DNA of 64,000 nucleotides from assembly GCF_002101375.1 (NCBI RefSeq), contig NZ_CP015207.1, forward strand, positions 248,001-312,000, written 5' to 3'. A model generated the notes under the pieces. The model ran no database searches. It was not told where the DNA came from and was given only the letters and a program-made list of their open reading frames with translations. The DNA comes from Sporosarcina ureae (GTDB lineage: Bacteria > Bacillota > Bacilli > Bacillales_A > Planococcaceae). Numbering within the stretch: position 1 is the stretch's first letter; each line of letters begins with the position of its first letter. The position numbers and the translations under genes were made by a program. This document shows positions 46,299 through 56,462 of the stretch, piece by piece.

Positions 46299-46904
46299 CA
46301 AGAACTTTACAATTTATAATTATCGATCACCATATTCACGCTACACATCGTGCCATAAAGATAGAAAAGGCTACTTTCCACGAATGGAGAGTAGCCTTTT
46401 CTTAGTGATCTGTGCCGAGGACAGACCGAGGTGTTTTTCCTAATTACGTAAAATAACATACACTAGATACACGACGTATGCTACAGCTAGCATCAAACCT
46501 TCACGCTTACCAATTTTGAAGCCAGTTCTAGCGAACAGCAACAATACTAATGTCAATACAAGCATAATAATCACGTCGATGAATACTTTATCGTTCACGG
46601 CGATCGGCGTAATGACAGAGGATGCCCCGAGAACGAACAGAATGTTGAAAATATTGCTCCCTACGATATTTCCTAAAGCGATTTCACTTTCTTTTTTCAA
46701 GGCTGCTGAAATCGAGGTAACCAGTTCAGGTAAAGAGGTACCGATGGCGATGATCGTGAGACCAACCAATGTTTCACTCATGCCTAGAGAATAAGCGATT
46801 GTCGTAGCATTATCGACGACCAAATCTCCTCCGAAAATAATTGCCGCCAGCCCGACTAGCGTAATGAGGATATTCTTTCCCCACTTCACATTATCAGTGG
46901 CTTG
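45861..46904. repeat. Right ~1.04-kb direct repeat flanking the catabolic island
   Basis: Same orientation and content as 18588-19631: 3' response regulator, terminator and 3' half of the antiporter. Here the antiporter continues intact to the right, while the regulator is broken to the left. Confidence 0.95.
46369..46396. terminator. Bidirectional terminator (right copy)
   Basis: Same GGCTACT/AGTAGCC hairpin as at 19096-19123, here followed by TTTTC. It ends the intact antiporter gene. Confidence 0.8.
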
Positions 46905-47393
46905 TGTAAGTGTGGCATTTTGACGGCTTCGAAGGCCAAGTTCAATCACATAGTACATAAAGATTGATAGGAATAGCAAGAAAATAATTCCATCACCGCG
47001 CGTGATCATATTGCTGCTGAAGCCTTGTAATGCCATATCACTCATCAACACCAACATCACTATACCTGCCAGTAAAGTAAACGGAATTTCTTTGCGAATG
47101 GTCTCACTTTGTACTTTCAACGGAAACAGAAATGCCGCGATCCCTACCACGATAGTAATATTGAATATATTACTTCCCACTACGTTCCCTACTGCGACGT
47201 CTGCGTTTCCACCCATCGCCGCAATAATACTGACCGTTGCTTCTGGTGAGCTAGTTCCGAGCGCTACAATGGTGAGACCAATCAAAATAGGCGGAATTTG
47301 CAGCAGTCTTGCGATATTTGAAGAGCCATCCACAAAATAGTCGGCTCCTTTTATCAATAATACAAATCCAATAATTAGTAATACATAAGCCAT
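46440..47393 (-). CDS. Calcium/sodium antiporter (CaCA family, YrbG-like)
   Basis: 317 aa, about ten membrane helices in two inverted halves. The alpha-repeats are ALGTSSPEATVSIIAAMGGNADVAVGNVVGSNIFN and IGTSLPELVTSISAALKKESEIALGNIVGSNIFN, with the GTS and GSN motifs that bind cations. GAGGAGGT is upstream of the ATG at 47393. It exchanges Na+ (or H+) for Ca2+ at the inner membrane. The first half is absent from the left copy, so this is the only intact gene. Confidence 0.92.
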   Translation of the reverse strand: MAYVLLIIGFVLLIKGADYFVDGSSNIARLLQIPPILIGLTIVALGTSSPEATVSIIAAMGGNADVAVGNVVGSNIFNITIVVGIAAFLFPLKVQSETIRKEIPFTLLAGIVMLVLMSDMALQGFSSNMITRGDGIIFLLFLSIFMYYVIELGLRSRQNATLTQATDNVKWGKNILITLVGLAAIIFGGDLVVDNATTIAYSLGMSETLVGLTIIAIGTSLPELVTSISAALKKESEIALGNIVGSNIFNILFVLGASSVITPIAVNDKVFIDVIIMLVLTLVLLLFARTGFKIGKREGLMLAVAYVVYLVYVILRN

Positions 47394-47806
47394 ATAGTGG
47401 TTACCTCCTCTGTTGGAATGAAATTTCTAGTTAGTTGTCTGGACGCATGTCCTGACCATAATAATATAATTTCTTTACTGACTTCAATTACTATGTAATG
47501 TTCTACAAGCACCATGATTCCTCAAGCTTCATGAATTGGACTTTACATCCTCATAGCACCCATCTTTCTCATTCGCTTATATTTTATACGACGAACACTT
47601 CACTACAACGATCCTTCCCTCTTTTATTTTTTCACTTTTGATTATCTCACGTCATCACTACTTATGCATCCTACAAGTCATACATAGACATTCACTTCTC
47701 ATGAGTACTTGCTTTTTTGAGTGGTATGGAAATCAAAAGTATAATAACTCTTTTAAAACGGCTGAGCATATGGTAGACTATTACTGTTCACACAATTAAA
47801 TACTAT
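47394..47806. other. Intergenic, 413 bases
   Basis: AT-rich gap between the divergent antiporter and the TPP riboswitch. No gene, repeat or RNA is seen apart from the promoters that must be there. Confidence 0.4.
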
Positions 47807-47906
47807 AACTAGGGGTGTCCAACGTTATTGGACTGAGATGGAATGATTATACACGCATTCCGGACTCTTTGGACCTGATCTGGCTCGTACCAGCGTAGGG
47901 AAGTTT
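47807..47906 (+). promoter_or_regulatory. TPP riboswitch (THI box)
   Basis: The conserved core is present in order: AGGGGTG, then ACTGAGATGG, CTTTGGACCTGATCTGG and TACCAGCGTAGGGAAG. Thiamine diphosphate binding lets the terminator at 47941 form and shuts thiC off. Confidence 0.95.
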
Positions 47907-47940
47907 TCATTTTATCTGCAACGCGTATTTTTGCGTTTTG

Positions 47941-47977
47941 AAGACCAGGTCCTATCTACGGAACTGGTCTTTTTTTG
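47941..47977 (+). terminator. Riboswitch-controlled terminator
   Basis: AAGACCAGGTCC pairs with GGAACTGGTCTT (11 of 12 pairs), followed by T7. It lies between the TPP aptamer and thiC and is the expression platform. Confidence 0.9.
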
Positions 47978-47998
47978 TTGCCGATTCCCTTTACTTGA

Positions 47999-49810
<1,812 letters not shown>

Positions 49811-49828
49811 TAAGGAGTGAATGGAGTT

Positions 49829-49996
49829 ATGACAACTGAACAGTTAATACATCAGATCTCTGTAAAACGCCGTAACCTTCATCAGTTAGAAGAACAGTTG
49901 GCTCACCTGCAAGCACAGTGTATACATGAATATACAGAAAACGTAACATATAGGAAGTGTATGAAATGCTTGAAGATCGAGAGTGTCCATTATTAA
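49829..49996 (+). CDS. Small CxxC protein behind thiC, 55 aa
   Basis: Open frame of 55 residues starting 18 bases after thiC, with AAGGAG and GGAG before the ATG. The first half is a charged helix (QISVKRRNLHQLEEQLAHLQ); the second has CIHEY...YRKCMKCLKIE, three Cys of which two form CxxC, resembling a zinc ribbon. It should be co-transcribed with thiC and thus TPP-regulated. No family is recognised. The terminator follows 160 bases later. Confidence 0.55.
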   Translation: MTTEQLIHQISVKRRNLHQLEEQLAHLQAQCIHEYTENVTYRKCMKCLKIESVHY

Positions 49997-50154
49997 TACA
50001 TGTTCTGCTATTCAAAAACAGGATTTGTGCTCTGTTGGCTTCCTGAAAAACTCATCGGTATTGTGACTCAATATCGTTTTCCATTCACGCGTCCGATTAC
50101 ACAAATACTTTTAGCCGTTGTCCTTTAAAAGTTGAATTTCATGTTGATACAATA

Positions 50155-50206
50155 AAAAATGACCCACCTCGCCCCTTTACAATGCGGACCTTGGTGAGTC
50201 ATTTTT
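50155..50206 (+). terminator. Terminator of the thiC unit
   Basis: AAAATGAC.CACC pairs with GGTGAGTCATTTT, ending in TTTTT. Between here and 49996 nothing else is seen. Confidence 0.8.
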
Positions 50207-50272
50207 ATCATAATAACAGGATCTGAAATCGCAGACTTTTTCAATGTACCTCTTTACTAATTAAGTTACATT

Positions 50273-50302
50273 CAAAAGCCTTCCATTGCTGGAGGGCTTT
50301 TG
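50273..50302 (-). terminator. Terminator of the Gly-rich protein gene
   Basis: CAAAAGCCTTCC pairs with GGAGGGCTTTTG, 6-base loop (ATTGCT). It lies 30 bases behind the stop of the minus-strand gene. Confidence 0.75.
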
Positions 50303-50331
50303 AGTATTAATCTCAGTATTTAATCTATAAA

Positions 50332-50835
50332 TTATTTTAAACACCCAGCTGCCGCACTCCCTGCTAGCCATACCCCGCCAACAACAGTACCTAAAGCCCA
50401 TCCTGCTGGACCACTAACACCTGCAACTGTCATAAGCCCAGTAAAGGCTCCAGTATGTGCAAAACCAGCAAGGGTTGCAGCGCCACAGCCACTTATTTTA
50501 GCCATCGACACAACATTCGAGTTTGCTTCTTCGAATATTTCTTTTTTGTACTTCTCACCTGCTGGACTTGATAAAACTTCATTAAGTTTTTCTAAGGTTT
50601 GTACTAACTCATTAAAATATTCTTTACCGATTCGAGATTCTAATTCTACCTCTCTTTCGATGATCACTGTGCCATCTTTTTCATTCAATACAAGATATTC
50701 CGAAGTAATCTTAGCTACCTCATCCACATGTAAATTAGCAGCCTAAGTATTTTGTGGTGTCCATACAATACTAACCATCATCACTAAACAAGTAATAATC
50801 GTAAATATACTGAACTTATTTTTCTCAAATAACAT
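50332..50835 (-). pseudogene. Secreted Gly-rich protein with amber codon after the signal peptide
   Basis: From an ATG at 50835 (GGGGGAT upstream) the frame reads MLFEKNKFSIFTIITCLVMMVSIVW, a signal peptide, then TPQNT-TAG-AANLHVDEVAK and on without further stops to 50332. The rest is 135 residues. A Lys/Glu-rich middle is followed by a hydrophobic, Gly/Ala-rich tail with two Cys (ISGCGAATLAGFAHTGAF, GWALGTVVGGVWLAGSAAAGC). The TAG at 50743-50745 looks like a mutated CAG. Such Gly-rich tails occur in bacteriocin precursors and membrane-inserting peptides, but no family is recognised. A shorter internal start (50727) would lack the signal. Confidence 0.6.
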
Positions 50836-50922
50836 TCAAGTCAATCCCCCTACTTCTAAGAGATAACCATAATTATACTTATTTGTTTAAATGCGGCGAA
50901 AGTGTAAAATTAATGACTAATT

Positions 50923-51087
50923 TCATTTTTCCTTACGTGATAATAAAGAGATAAAAAAGTTTATTACAAATCCCACTACTAACAATAGCATTAATAATGG
51001 CCAGGTAATTTCGTCTTGCACACTACTTATTAGGATAAAAACAAGAGCAACACTAATTAATGTAATTAGCAAGTGACTCATTTTCAT
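50923..51087 (-). CDS. Small membrane protein, 54 aa
   Basis: Two hydrophobic helices (LLITLISVALVFILISSV and WPLLMLLLVVGFVINFFISLL) and a basic C-terminus (SRKEK). The perfect GGAGGTGATC 4-5 bases before the ATG at 51087 supports translation. Family not recognised. It lies between the Gly-rich gene and the aldo/keto reductase gene. Confidence 0.6.
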   Translation of the reverse strand: MKMSHLLITLISVALVFILISSVQDEITWPLLMLLLVVGFVINFFISLLSRKEK

Positions 51088-51226
51088 TGAGATCACCTCC
51101 GCCATTGATATATATAAATAAAACTTGTTTGGATATTACACTAACATATGAATTCAAATTACAATAAAATAAATAATTACATATATTCATTTAACTGAAT
51201 GTAACTTAATACTAAAAAAGATACGT

Positions 51227-52081
51227 TTAATCAAATTCTTCATATTCATTCGGGTGCTGTCCTTCTACTCTTCCCGCTTCACCTTTATCTAAAGAGTCAA
51301 TTTGTCTTATATCTTCTTCGGACAATTCAAAATCGAATACATCAAGATTGGCTTTTTGATGGGCATAGTTAGATGATTTTACGACCGTTAAGATATCGTT
51401 CTGTAGGTTCCAACGAATAATAATTTGCGCTGGTTCCTTATTGTATTTTCTAGCAATCGAGACAATCGTTTCATTTTCTAACACGTCGTTTAATTTGCGC
51501 CCTAAAGGACTCCATGCTTCCGTTACAATGCCGCGGCTTTTGTTGTATTGCACTAGTTCGTTATTAGTAAAATACGGATGGCGTTCAATCTGATTGGTAG
51601 CCGGCGTTACACCTGTTTTTTCAATGATACGCTCCAGATGTTCCGGTAAGAAATTAGATACACCTATCGTCTTAATCAGTCCGAATTTCTGTGCATCGAC
51701 TAACGCTTGCCATGCTTCTACGTATTTATCTTGTTTTGGAAGCGGCCAATGAATCAAGTATTTATCAAAATAATCGATTCCAATACGATACAATGACTCT
51801 TGAATCATCAGAATCGCTCTTTCGTACTCATGTGAAGCGCCGGGGAGTTTGGAACTGATGAGCAGTTCTTCTCTAGGCACAGAAGATCGACGCACCGCTT
51901 CTCCTACCATTCCCTCATTATTATAATTTGTTGACGTGTCAATCAGTCTGTATCCCGCTTCGATCGCTGTCAACGTACTGACCACACCTTGCGCTCCTTT
52001 TACTTTTACCGTTCCGAAACCAATGGACGGAAGGCTCGTTCCATCATTTAAACGCATTGATTGTACATTCTTTTCATCCAT
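51227..52081 (-). CDS. Aldo/keto reductase
   Basis: 284-aa TIM barrel oxidoreductase of the AKR5 group. Catalytic Asp-Tyr are in LIDTSTNYNNEG, Lys in LLISSKLPG and His in KYLIHWPLPKQ. The NADPH loop near IVKSSNYAHQKANLDVF is present. Family members reduce 2,5-diketogluconate, methylglyoxal or other carbonyls; the substrate is not apparent. Monocistronic. Confidence 0.93.
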   Translation of the reverse strand: MDEKNVQSMRLNDGTSLPSIGFGTVKVKGAQGVVSTLTAIEAGYRLIDTSTNYNNEGMVGEAVRRSSVPREELLISSKLPGASHEYERAILMIQESLYRIGIDYFDKYLIHWPLPKQDKYVEAWQALVDAQKFGLIKTIGVSNFLPEHLERIIEKTGVTPATNQIERHPYFTNNELVQYNKSRGIVTEAWSPLGRKLNDVLENETIVSIARKYNKEPAQIIIRWNLQNDILTVVKSSNYAHQKANLDVFDFELSEEDIRQIDSLDKGEAGRVEGQHPNEYEEFD

Positions 52082-52218
52082 TTTTATCTAACTCCTTTTT
52101 ATTACATACACGCATTTATTGAGAAACATACGAATTGATCGGACGTAACTACTACTCGTCTCATCCATGTAATTCCCCTTGCTGAAAGTGCACTAAACAT
52201 TCTTTGCTGTTAAGAATC

Positions 52219-52285
52219 AAAAAACACTCGTGTTGGCAATCCACATGAATAGTTGAACATCCATGTGTGTTGCCGCCACAAGTGC
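52219..52285 (-). terminator. Terminator of the DUF1361 gene
   Basis: CACTCGTGTTGGCAA (52225-52239) pairs with TTGCCGCCACAAGTG (52270-52284) at 12 of 15 positions, with T6 on the minus strand. CATG-containing loops recall the dispersed palindrome family. Confidence 0.65.
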
Positions 52286-52290
52286 TATGG

Positions 52291-52971
52291 TTATTTTTCC
52301 TTAAACGATCGATAATGCATATAGCAGAATAAAACAAAGCCAGAGAACGCGATAATGAACTGTACTTCAAATCTATCTACATCTGCAACTTGCTTTAACA
52401 CTTGGAATGGATTGAAAACTATATCCCAACTATTAAAGCGCAAAAACCTTCCTATATAGACGCCTATCCCAGTCAGCAACCCTACACTTAAAATGCTCAC
52501 GTAGCCTATCTTCTTTGAATACTTCTTTCTAACAATCTGTTCGAAAATATAGACAGACTCCAGTCCAACTACTACGGAATAAAAGAAGCCCATGGCAATC
52601 ACTAATAACTTGATCCATATTAAGATGTCATGACTGTATACGATCGCGCCGTCTGGGGCATACGGTCCTGCATTTGACATCCATTTGAACTTTTCATTCG
52701 CTATATGAATAAAATCCGTTACTAGATAGACAGAATTAGGGAAGAAGAATAACCAAAGCACTATCCAAAAAATAGACCAACTGATCTTCCTCTGCCCTAC
52801 CGTCGTGACCGCTTGCCTAATAAAAAATAACGGTAATACAGCCAATAACACATTCCAAGACAACGCAACGTAGAGGAAGTCCAAACTCTTAAAAAGCATG
52901 ACCAGACAGACGCCCCAATAAGCAAACAATAAGAATACAAATACTTTATATTTCTCAAGAAAAATCCTCAT
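52291..52971 (-). CDS. DUF1361 membrane protein
   Basis: 226 aa, six predicted membrane helices. The loop FPNSVYLVTDFIHI and the HDILIW segment are typical of DUF1361, a family of membrane proteins of unknown role. Its ATG at 52971 has no strong ribosome site (GAGGTCCCA nearby). Single gene. Confidence 0.85.
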   Translation of the reverse strand: MRIFLEKYKVFVFLLFAYWGVCLVMLFKSLDFLYVALSWNVLLAVLPLFFIRQAVTTVGQRKISWSIFWIVLWLFFFPNSVYLVTDFIHIANEKFKWMSNAGPYAPDGAIVYSHDILIWIKLLVIAMGFFYSVVVGLESVYIFEQIVRKKYSKKIGYVSILSVGLLTGIGVYIGRFLRFNSWDIVFNPFQVLKQVADVDRFEVQFIIAFSGFVLFCYMHYRSFKEK

Positions 52972-53185
52972 TGGGACCTCCTACTATTTTGAATTTTTAT
53001 GCGTTAACTCTTAACCAAAATTAACTAATAATGTAAACGAATCCAATCGAGTTAAGTTGCATCTACATAAAAGATTCTATAGAGTTCTGTAGATATAAAT
53101 TGATTGTATACCTCCGTGGGTATATAGTGAAACTGTATAGATTAAACTACATAAAATATAAAACGTATTAAATGGAGGATTTAAA

Positions 53186-53512
53186 TTGAAACGCATAAAA
53201 ACAATAGAGGAATGGCGGACTGTATTCGAGAGCACTAAAAAACAATCCGTTCTTCTTTTTAAAATGAGCTTGACATGTTTCAGTAGCCTATCGGCAAAAA
53301 AAGAATTACATACTCTCGTTACGGACTTACCACTTTACGTTATTGTCGTACAGACAGATCAAGCCGTTTCAAAAGCGATTGAAACTGACTTAAACGTAAG
53401 GCATGAATCACCACAAGTATTAATCGTAAAAGATCAGAAAGCAACATGGCAAGCCACACATTATCACATTAAAGAATCCGTAGTTCGTGATGCGATTGAG
53501 TTGTATAGTTGA
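53186..53512 (+). CDS. brxC: Monothiol bacilliredoxin BrxC (YtxJ family)
   Basis: 108 aa. The active site SLTCFSSLSAKKEL aligns with the TCPIS of YtxJ, and RHESPQVLIVKDQKATWQATHYHI with its C-terminal half. Only one active-site Cys is present, consistent with a thiol carrier that reduces bacillithiol-protein mixed disulfides in the cytosol. The start is TTG at 53186, 7 bases after GGAGG. The usual Pro in TCPIS is Phe here. It marks a bacillithiol-using firmicute. Confidence 0.88.
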   Translation: MKRIKTIEEWRTVFESTKKQSVLLFKMSLTCFSSLSAKKELHTLVTDLPLYVIVVQTDQAVSKAIETDLNVRHESPQVLIVKDQKATWQATHYHIKESVVRDAIELYS

Positions 53513-53586
53513 TCATAAATTACTCGCGCAAGAAAAATTTGGGAATGTTTAAACAGTTGCGTTTGGTGCAACCGTAAGTTTTTTAT

Positions 53587-53617
53587 AAAGCAAACAAAAA
53601 AATATTTTGTTTGCTTT
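53587..53617 (+). terminator. Hairpin behind brxC
   Basis: AAAGCAAACAAAA and its complement TTTTGTTTGCTTT form perfect 13-bp arms with a 5-base loop, 75 bases after the brxC stop. AT-rich, so weak as a terminator, but the only candidate. Confidence 0.5.
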
Positions 53618-53751
53618 GATGGTATGCAGAGGGCTAAACAGCGACTGCACAGCATTACGCCTGCACCTTTAAAGGCAAACATATGCATTCTTTAAGATGA
53701 AGTTTACCCTGAACATATGTATAGGAGCACTAACTTAAGAATATTTTTACT

Positions 53752-54009
53752 TTATTTATTCAATTTTATCATCCATACAAGAAGATCTTGGAGAACGGTT
53801 GTGTGGAGAGTGTAGTAAATATACTGTCCTTTTTTCTCTGAACTGACGAGCCCTGCGTTACGTAAGATGTTTAAATGATTGGAAATGCTCGGCTTACTCA
53901 TCTCGAATTCTTCATGTATTTCACTGGCAGTCAAAGAACCTTTTTCACTGAGTGAAGTAAGTATTTGTCTTCTCGTTTCGTCGTTTAAAGCTTTAAAAAC
54001 TTCATTCAA
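53752..54009 (-). CDS. ArsR/SdpR family repressor
   Basis: 85 aa, one winged helix: NEVFKALNDETRRQILTSLSEKGSLTASEIHEEFEMSKPSISNHLNILRNAGLVSSEKKGQYIYYTLHTTVLQDLLVWM. The sequence and its QYIYYTLHTTVLQD end are very close to SdpR, the autorepressor of the SDP immunity operon. No metal-ligating Cys cluster is present. The start is TTG at 54009, 8 bases after AAGGAG; the open frame runs on to 54117 without a ribosome site. It has an operator-like dyad in its promoter. No SdpI is nearby. Confidence 0.9.
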   Translation of the reverse strand: MNEVFKALNDETRRQILTSLSEKGSLTASEIHEEFEMSKPSISNHLNILRNAGLVSSEKKGQYIYYTLHTTVLQDLLVWMIKLNK

Positions 54010-54052
54010 ATTGGGTTTCTCCTTCCACTCGAGGTATTTAGTCTTTTGTCTA

Positions 54053-54070
54053 ATTAGGTATTTATCTAAT
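54053..54070 (-). promoter_or_regulatory. Operator dyad before the SdpR-like gene
   Basis: ATTAGGTATTTATCTAAT: palindrome with one mismatch, 44-61 bases upstream of the TTG start, in the promoter region. Suits an autoregulatory ArsR site. Confidence 0.5.
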
Positions 54071-54090
54071 TGTATACTAGTTGAAACGAT

Positions 54091-54158
54091 AAAAAAAGCA
54101 CCTGTATTGAAAAACAACTATGAACGATTAAACAGTCATGTTTGTTTTCACAGGTACT
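54091..54158. repeat. Hairpin, copy 3 of the ~61-bp dispersed palindrome
   Basis: GCACCTGT (54098-54105) and ACAGGTAC (54150-54157), A-run before, with CATG inside. Same design and arm distance as at 891 and 1919. It lies between the GMC gene end and the SdpR-like gene and may be the GMC terminator. Confidence 0.65.
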
Positions 54159-54234
54159 TCATATTGAAATGTATACTTCACGTGCATACGTCTGATGACT
54201 TTGTGCGCTCTGTTAATTTTTCATGCAATGGTAT

Positions 54235-55851
54235 TTATTCGGAGTTCATACCATTCTGTCTCACTATTTGTTCCGCAATATTTGCGCCAATGAAAAAAGC
54301 TGGCGCCGACGTATTGCCGTCCGAAACAAACGGTGCGATAGAATCATCCGCAACAATCAAATCCTTTACACCGTATACTTCCCCGGCAGCATTCACTACA
54401 CCATGTTCTTCACTTGGCGCCATTCGTAGCGTGCCTTGTATATGATGTGTTGGACCTAAATTTTCCTGAATGTACTTTTCAAGTTTGCTATCATCCTCAA
54501 TAGTTTCCAGTGTGGGAGTAACGAGTTGATAGTGTGCATCTATTTTTGAAAGTTCCGTTGCAATGTTTTTAATATATACTTTGTAAATATTTTTTATGGT
54601 TTCTAGATCGGAACGTTTATTCAAAAAGGCAACATCGGCAAGTACAATCTTTAATGGATCTCCATTTTGGATTCTGACTGATCCTTGGCTCTTTGGTTCC
54701 AATAATATAATGACGATGCTTAACATTCCGCCAGTACCGATTTGGCCAATTAACTGCACACCGCGGCGGTTGGGGTCAGCACCGGGCGTTGGATCCGGCA
54801 AGAAGGCTCCACCTGTATAGAGCGCAAAGGGATCAGCGTCCGGAAGTGCTTTGTCATTCGAATTCGTTGTAAAGGCGGCAGTGTTAACTGGATGGGTGGT
54901 CATGTTCTTTCCTACATTCGCGTTATGATGAACGACGGGAATACCCGCTTTATTCAGTGTTTCTGATGGCCCAATTCCAGAAAGCATTAATAGTTGAGGG
55001 CTATTTATTCCAGCTGATACAATGACTTTTTTACGAGCATACGCGTAATAACATGTTCCTTTCTTGTGAAATTCAACACCTATCGCCCGCCTTTCATCAT
55101 CAAAAATCACACGCTGCACTGTTGAATTATAAGATACTAATAATCTTCTTCCATTTACTCCTTCACCGTTATCAGTCATAACATCCGATGAAAGAAAAGC
55201 CGTATCCGCACTTTCTCGTTGACCATAGGGAGTCTGATAAAGTTGCCACCTCGTAAAAGGACCAAGTGGTGTATTGGGATCGTTATAGTCTAAAATTCTT
55301 GTGAAACCAGTGGCTTTTTCCATTGCTGTAACCAATTTTTCAGCCATGGTAGTTGGATTAGCAGGGGCCTGCCTGATATCCAACTGCCCGTTATATCCTC
55401 TGGCATTCGGATTTTGGGTTTGGCCATTGTAATTTTCTAGTTTTGAAAATTGATAGGTCTCTTGTTCTGGTGACCACAGTGGACCTAGAAGGTTTTCCCA
55501 TTGTTTCATATTCACCTGGGATGGTCTTACATACTGGTTATTGTTAATGGAAGATCCACCTCCCAAAGTTCGCCCTCCCGTCCAATCAAACGACCTACCT
55601 TTTACGTTTTTCTGGGGAACACTTTTTCCTTGCCAAAAGTATTGCGGGAAAAAGTCATCAGTGAGAATAAATGGTGGCGCAAACAAAGAATCTCTGATTG
55701 GCCGTTCCTTACTATTATTATCCCCCGCCTCTAAAACTAACACGGAATTTTGGTTATCATCGGTTAGTTTTCTTGCAATAGCAGCTCCCGCAGGCCCCGT
55801 TCCAACAACGATATAGTCAAATGTTGATTGATTATTGGCGTCTCTATTCAT
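54235..55851 (-). CDS. GMC family oxidoreductase (choline dehydrogenase-like)
   Basis: 538-aa flavoprotein. FAD motif DYIVVGTGPAGAAIARKL, GMC signature 1 GRTLGGGSSINNNQYVRPSQ, signature 2 VSAGINSPQLLMLSGIGPSETL; the active-site His is in GPTHHIQGTLRMAP and the second ligand is Asn in VSDGNTSAPAF. It oxidises an alcohol with FAD. Family members range from choline to glucose and cholesterol oxidases; the substrate is not apparent. Single gene. Confidence 0.93.
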   Translation of the reverse strand: MNRDANNQSTFDYIVVGTGPAGAAIARKLTDDNQNSVLVLEAGDNNSKERPIRDSLFAPPFILTDDFFPQYFWQGKSVPQKNVKGRSFDWTGGRTLGGGSSINNNQYVRPSQVNMKQWENLLGPLWSPEQETYQFSKLENYNGQTQNPNARGYNGQLDIRQAPANPTTMAEKLVTAMEKATGFTRILDYNDPNTPLGPFTRWQLYQTPYGQRESADTAFLSSDVMTDNGEGVNGRRLLVSYNSTVQRVIFDDERRAIGVEFHKKGTCYYAYARKKVIVSAGINSPQLLMLSGIGPSETLNKAGIPVVHHNANVGKNMTTHPVNTAAFTTNSNDKALPDADPFALYTGGAFLPDPTPGADPNRRGVQLIGQIGTGGMLSIVIILLEPKSQGSVRIQNGDPLKIVLADVAFLNKRSDLETIKNIYKVYIKNIATELSKIDAHYQLVTPTLETIEDDSKLEKYIQENLGPTHHIQGTLRMAPSEEHGVVNAAGEVYGVKDLIVADDSIAPFVSDGNTSAPAFFIGANIAEQIVRQNGMNSE

Positions 55852-56462
55852 TTCAATCCCCCTAAGTGATTTTCATGCAGTATATCCTATGCAAGGGACG
55901 TTGGATTATGAAGTCCATAGAGGCCGCAGTGGTTTTGTGCCTATTCATATGCCGGAAGCTCAAAGTTCATATTGGCAAACATCTTTCCGACCCATTTTGG
56001 GATGAATCGTAAAGATTTGATTGTAAGCGTCTGTAGACCAATCGTATCGAGTATTTGAATTACCCTATTCCTCTGCGGCAATCGCATTAGTTTCACCGAA
56101 CAAACAAGCAAACAAACAAAACCAACTATTGTTTGCTTATTATTGATATTCTATTTTCAGTATGAGTAACTATTTCTTACTTCATTTTCTTTTACCATCT
56201 GTAGCTCCATTCACCATCGAATAGATGAAAACATTTAACGTGATGGTTTGCTCTCGTTTCTGTCTTAAATTTGTTTCTATGGATCTTCCGTAAGTTCACG
56301 TGTAGTCTAGTTGAAAGTATGAATTCTAGAATACTTTTTCACATGACCGTTTGTGATCTATTAGCACTACGTATTTAGTTGCGTATATCTTTCTTGAAAA
56401 CTATGGTAATCTCACTCATGGAAGCACGTGTTATGTTATTAAAGTGAATCGAGAGTGATAAT
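55852..56462. other. Intergenic, 611 bases
   Basis: Between the divergent GMC and nuclease genes. AT-rich. It has a purine run with repeated CAAACAAACAAA (about 56101-56118), and TATTGTTTGCTTATTATTG opposite it. No gene, RNA or convincing terminator is seen. Both promoters must be here. Confidence 0.4.

Noticed and set aside
52219..52285. Fourth copy of the dispersed ~61-bp palindrome
   Set aside because: The loop plan is similar but the arm sequences differ from GCACCTGT/ACAGGTAC, so it is listed only as a terminator.
53464..53688. 74-codon minus-strand open frame behind brxC
   Set aside because: It overlaps the end of brxC and the AT hairpin, has no ribosome site and a composition of non-coding sequence.
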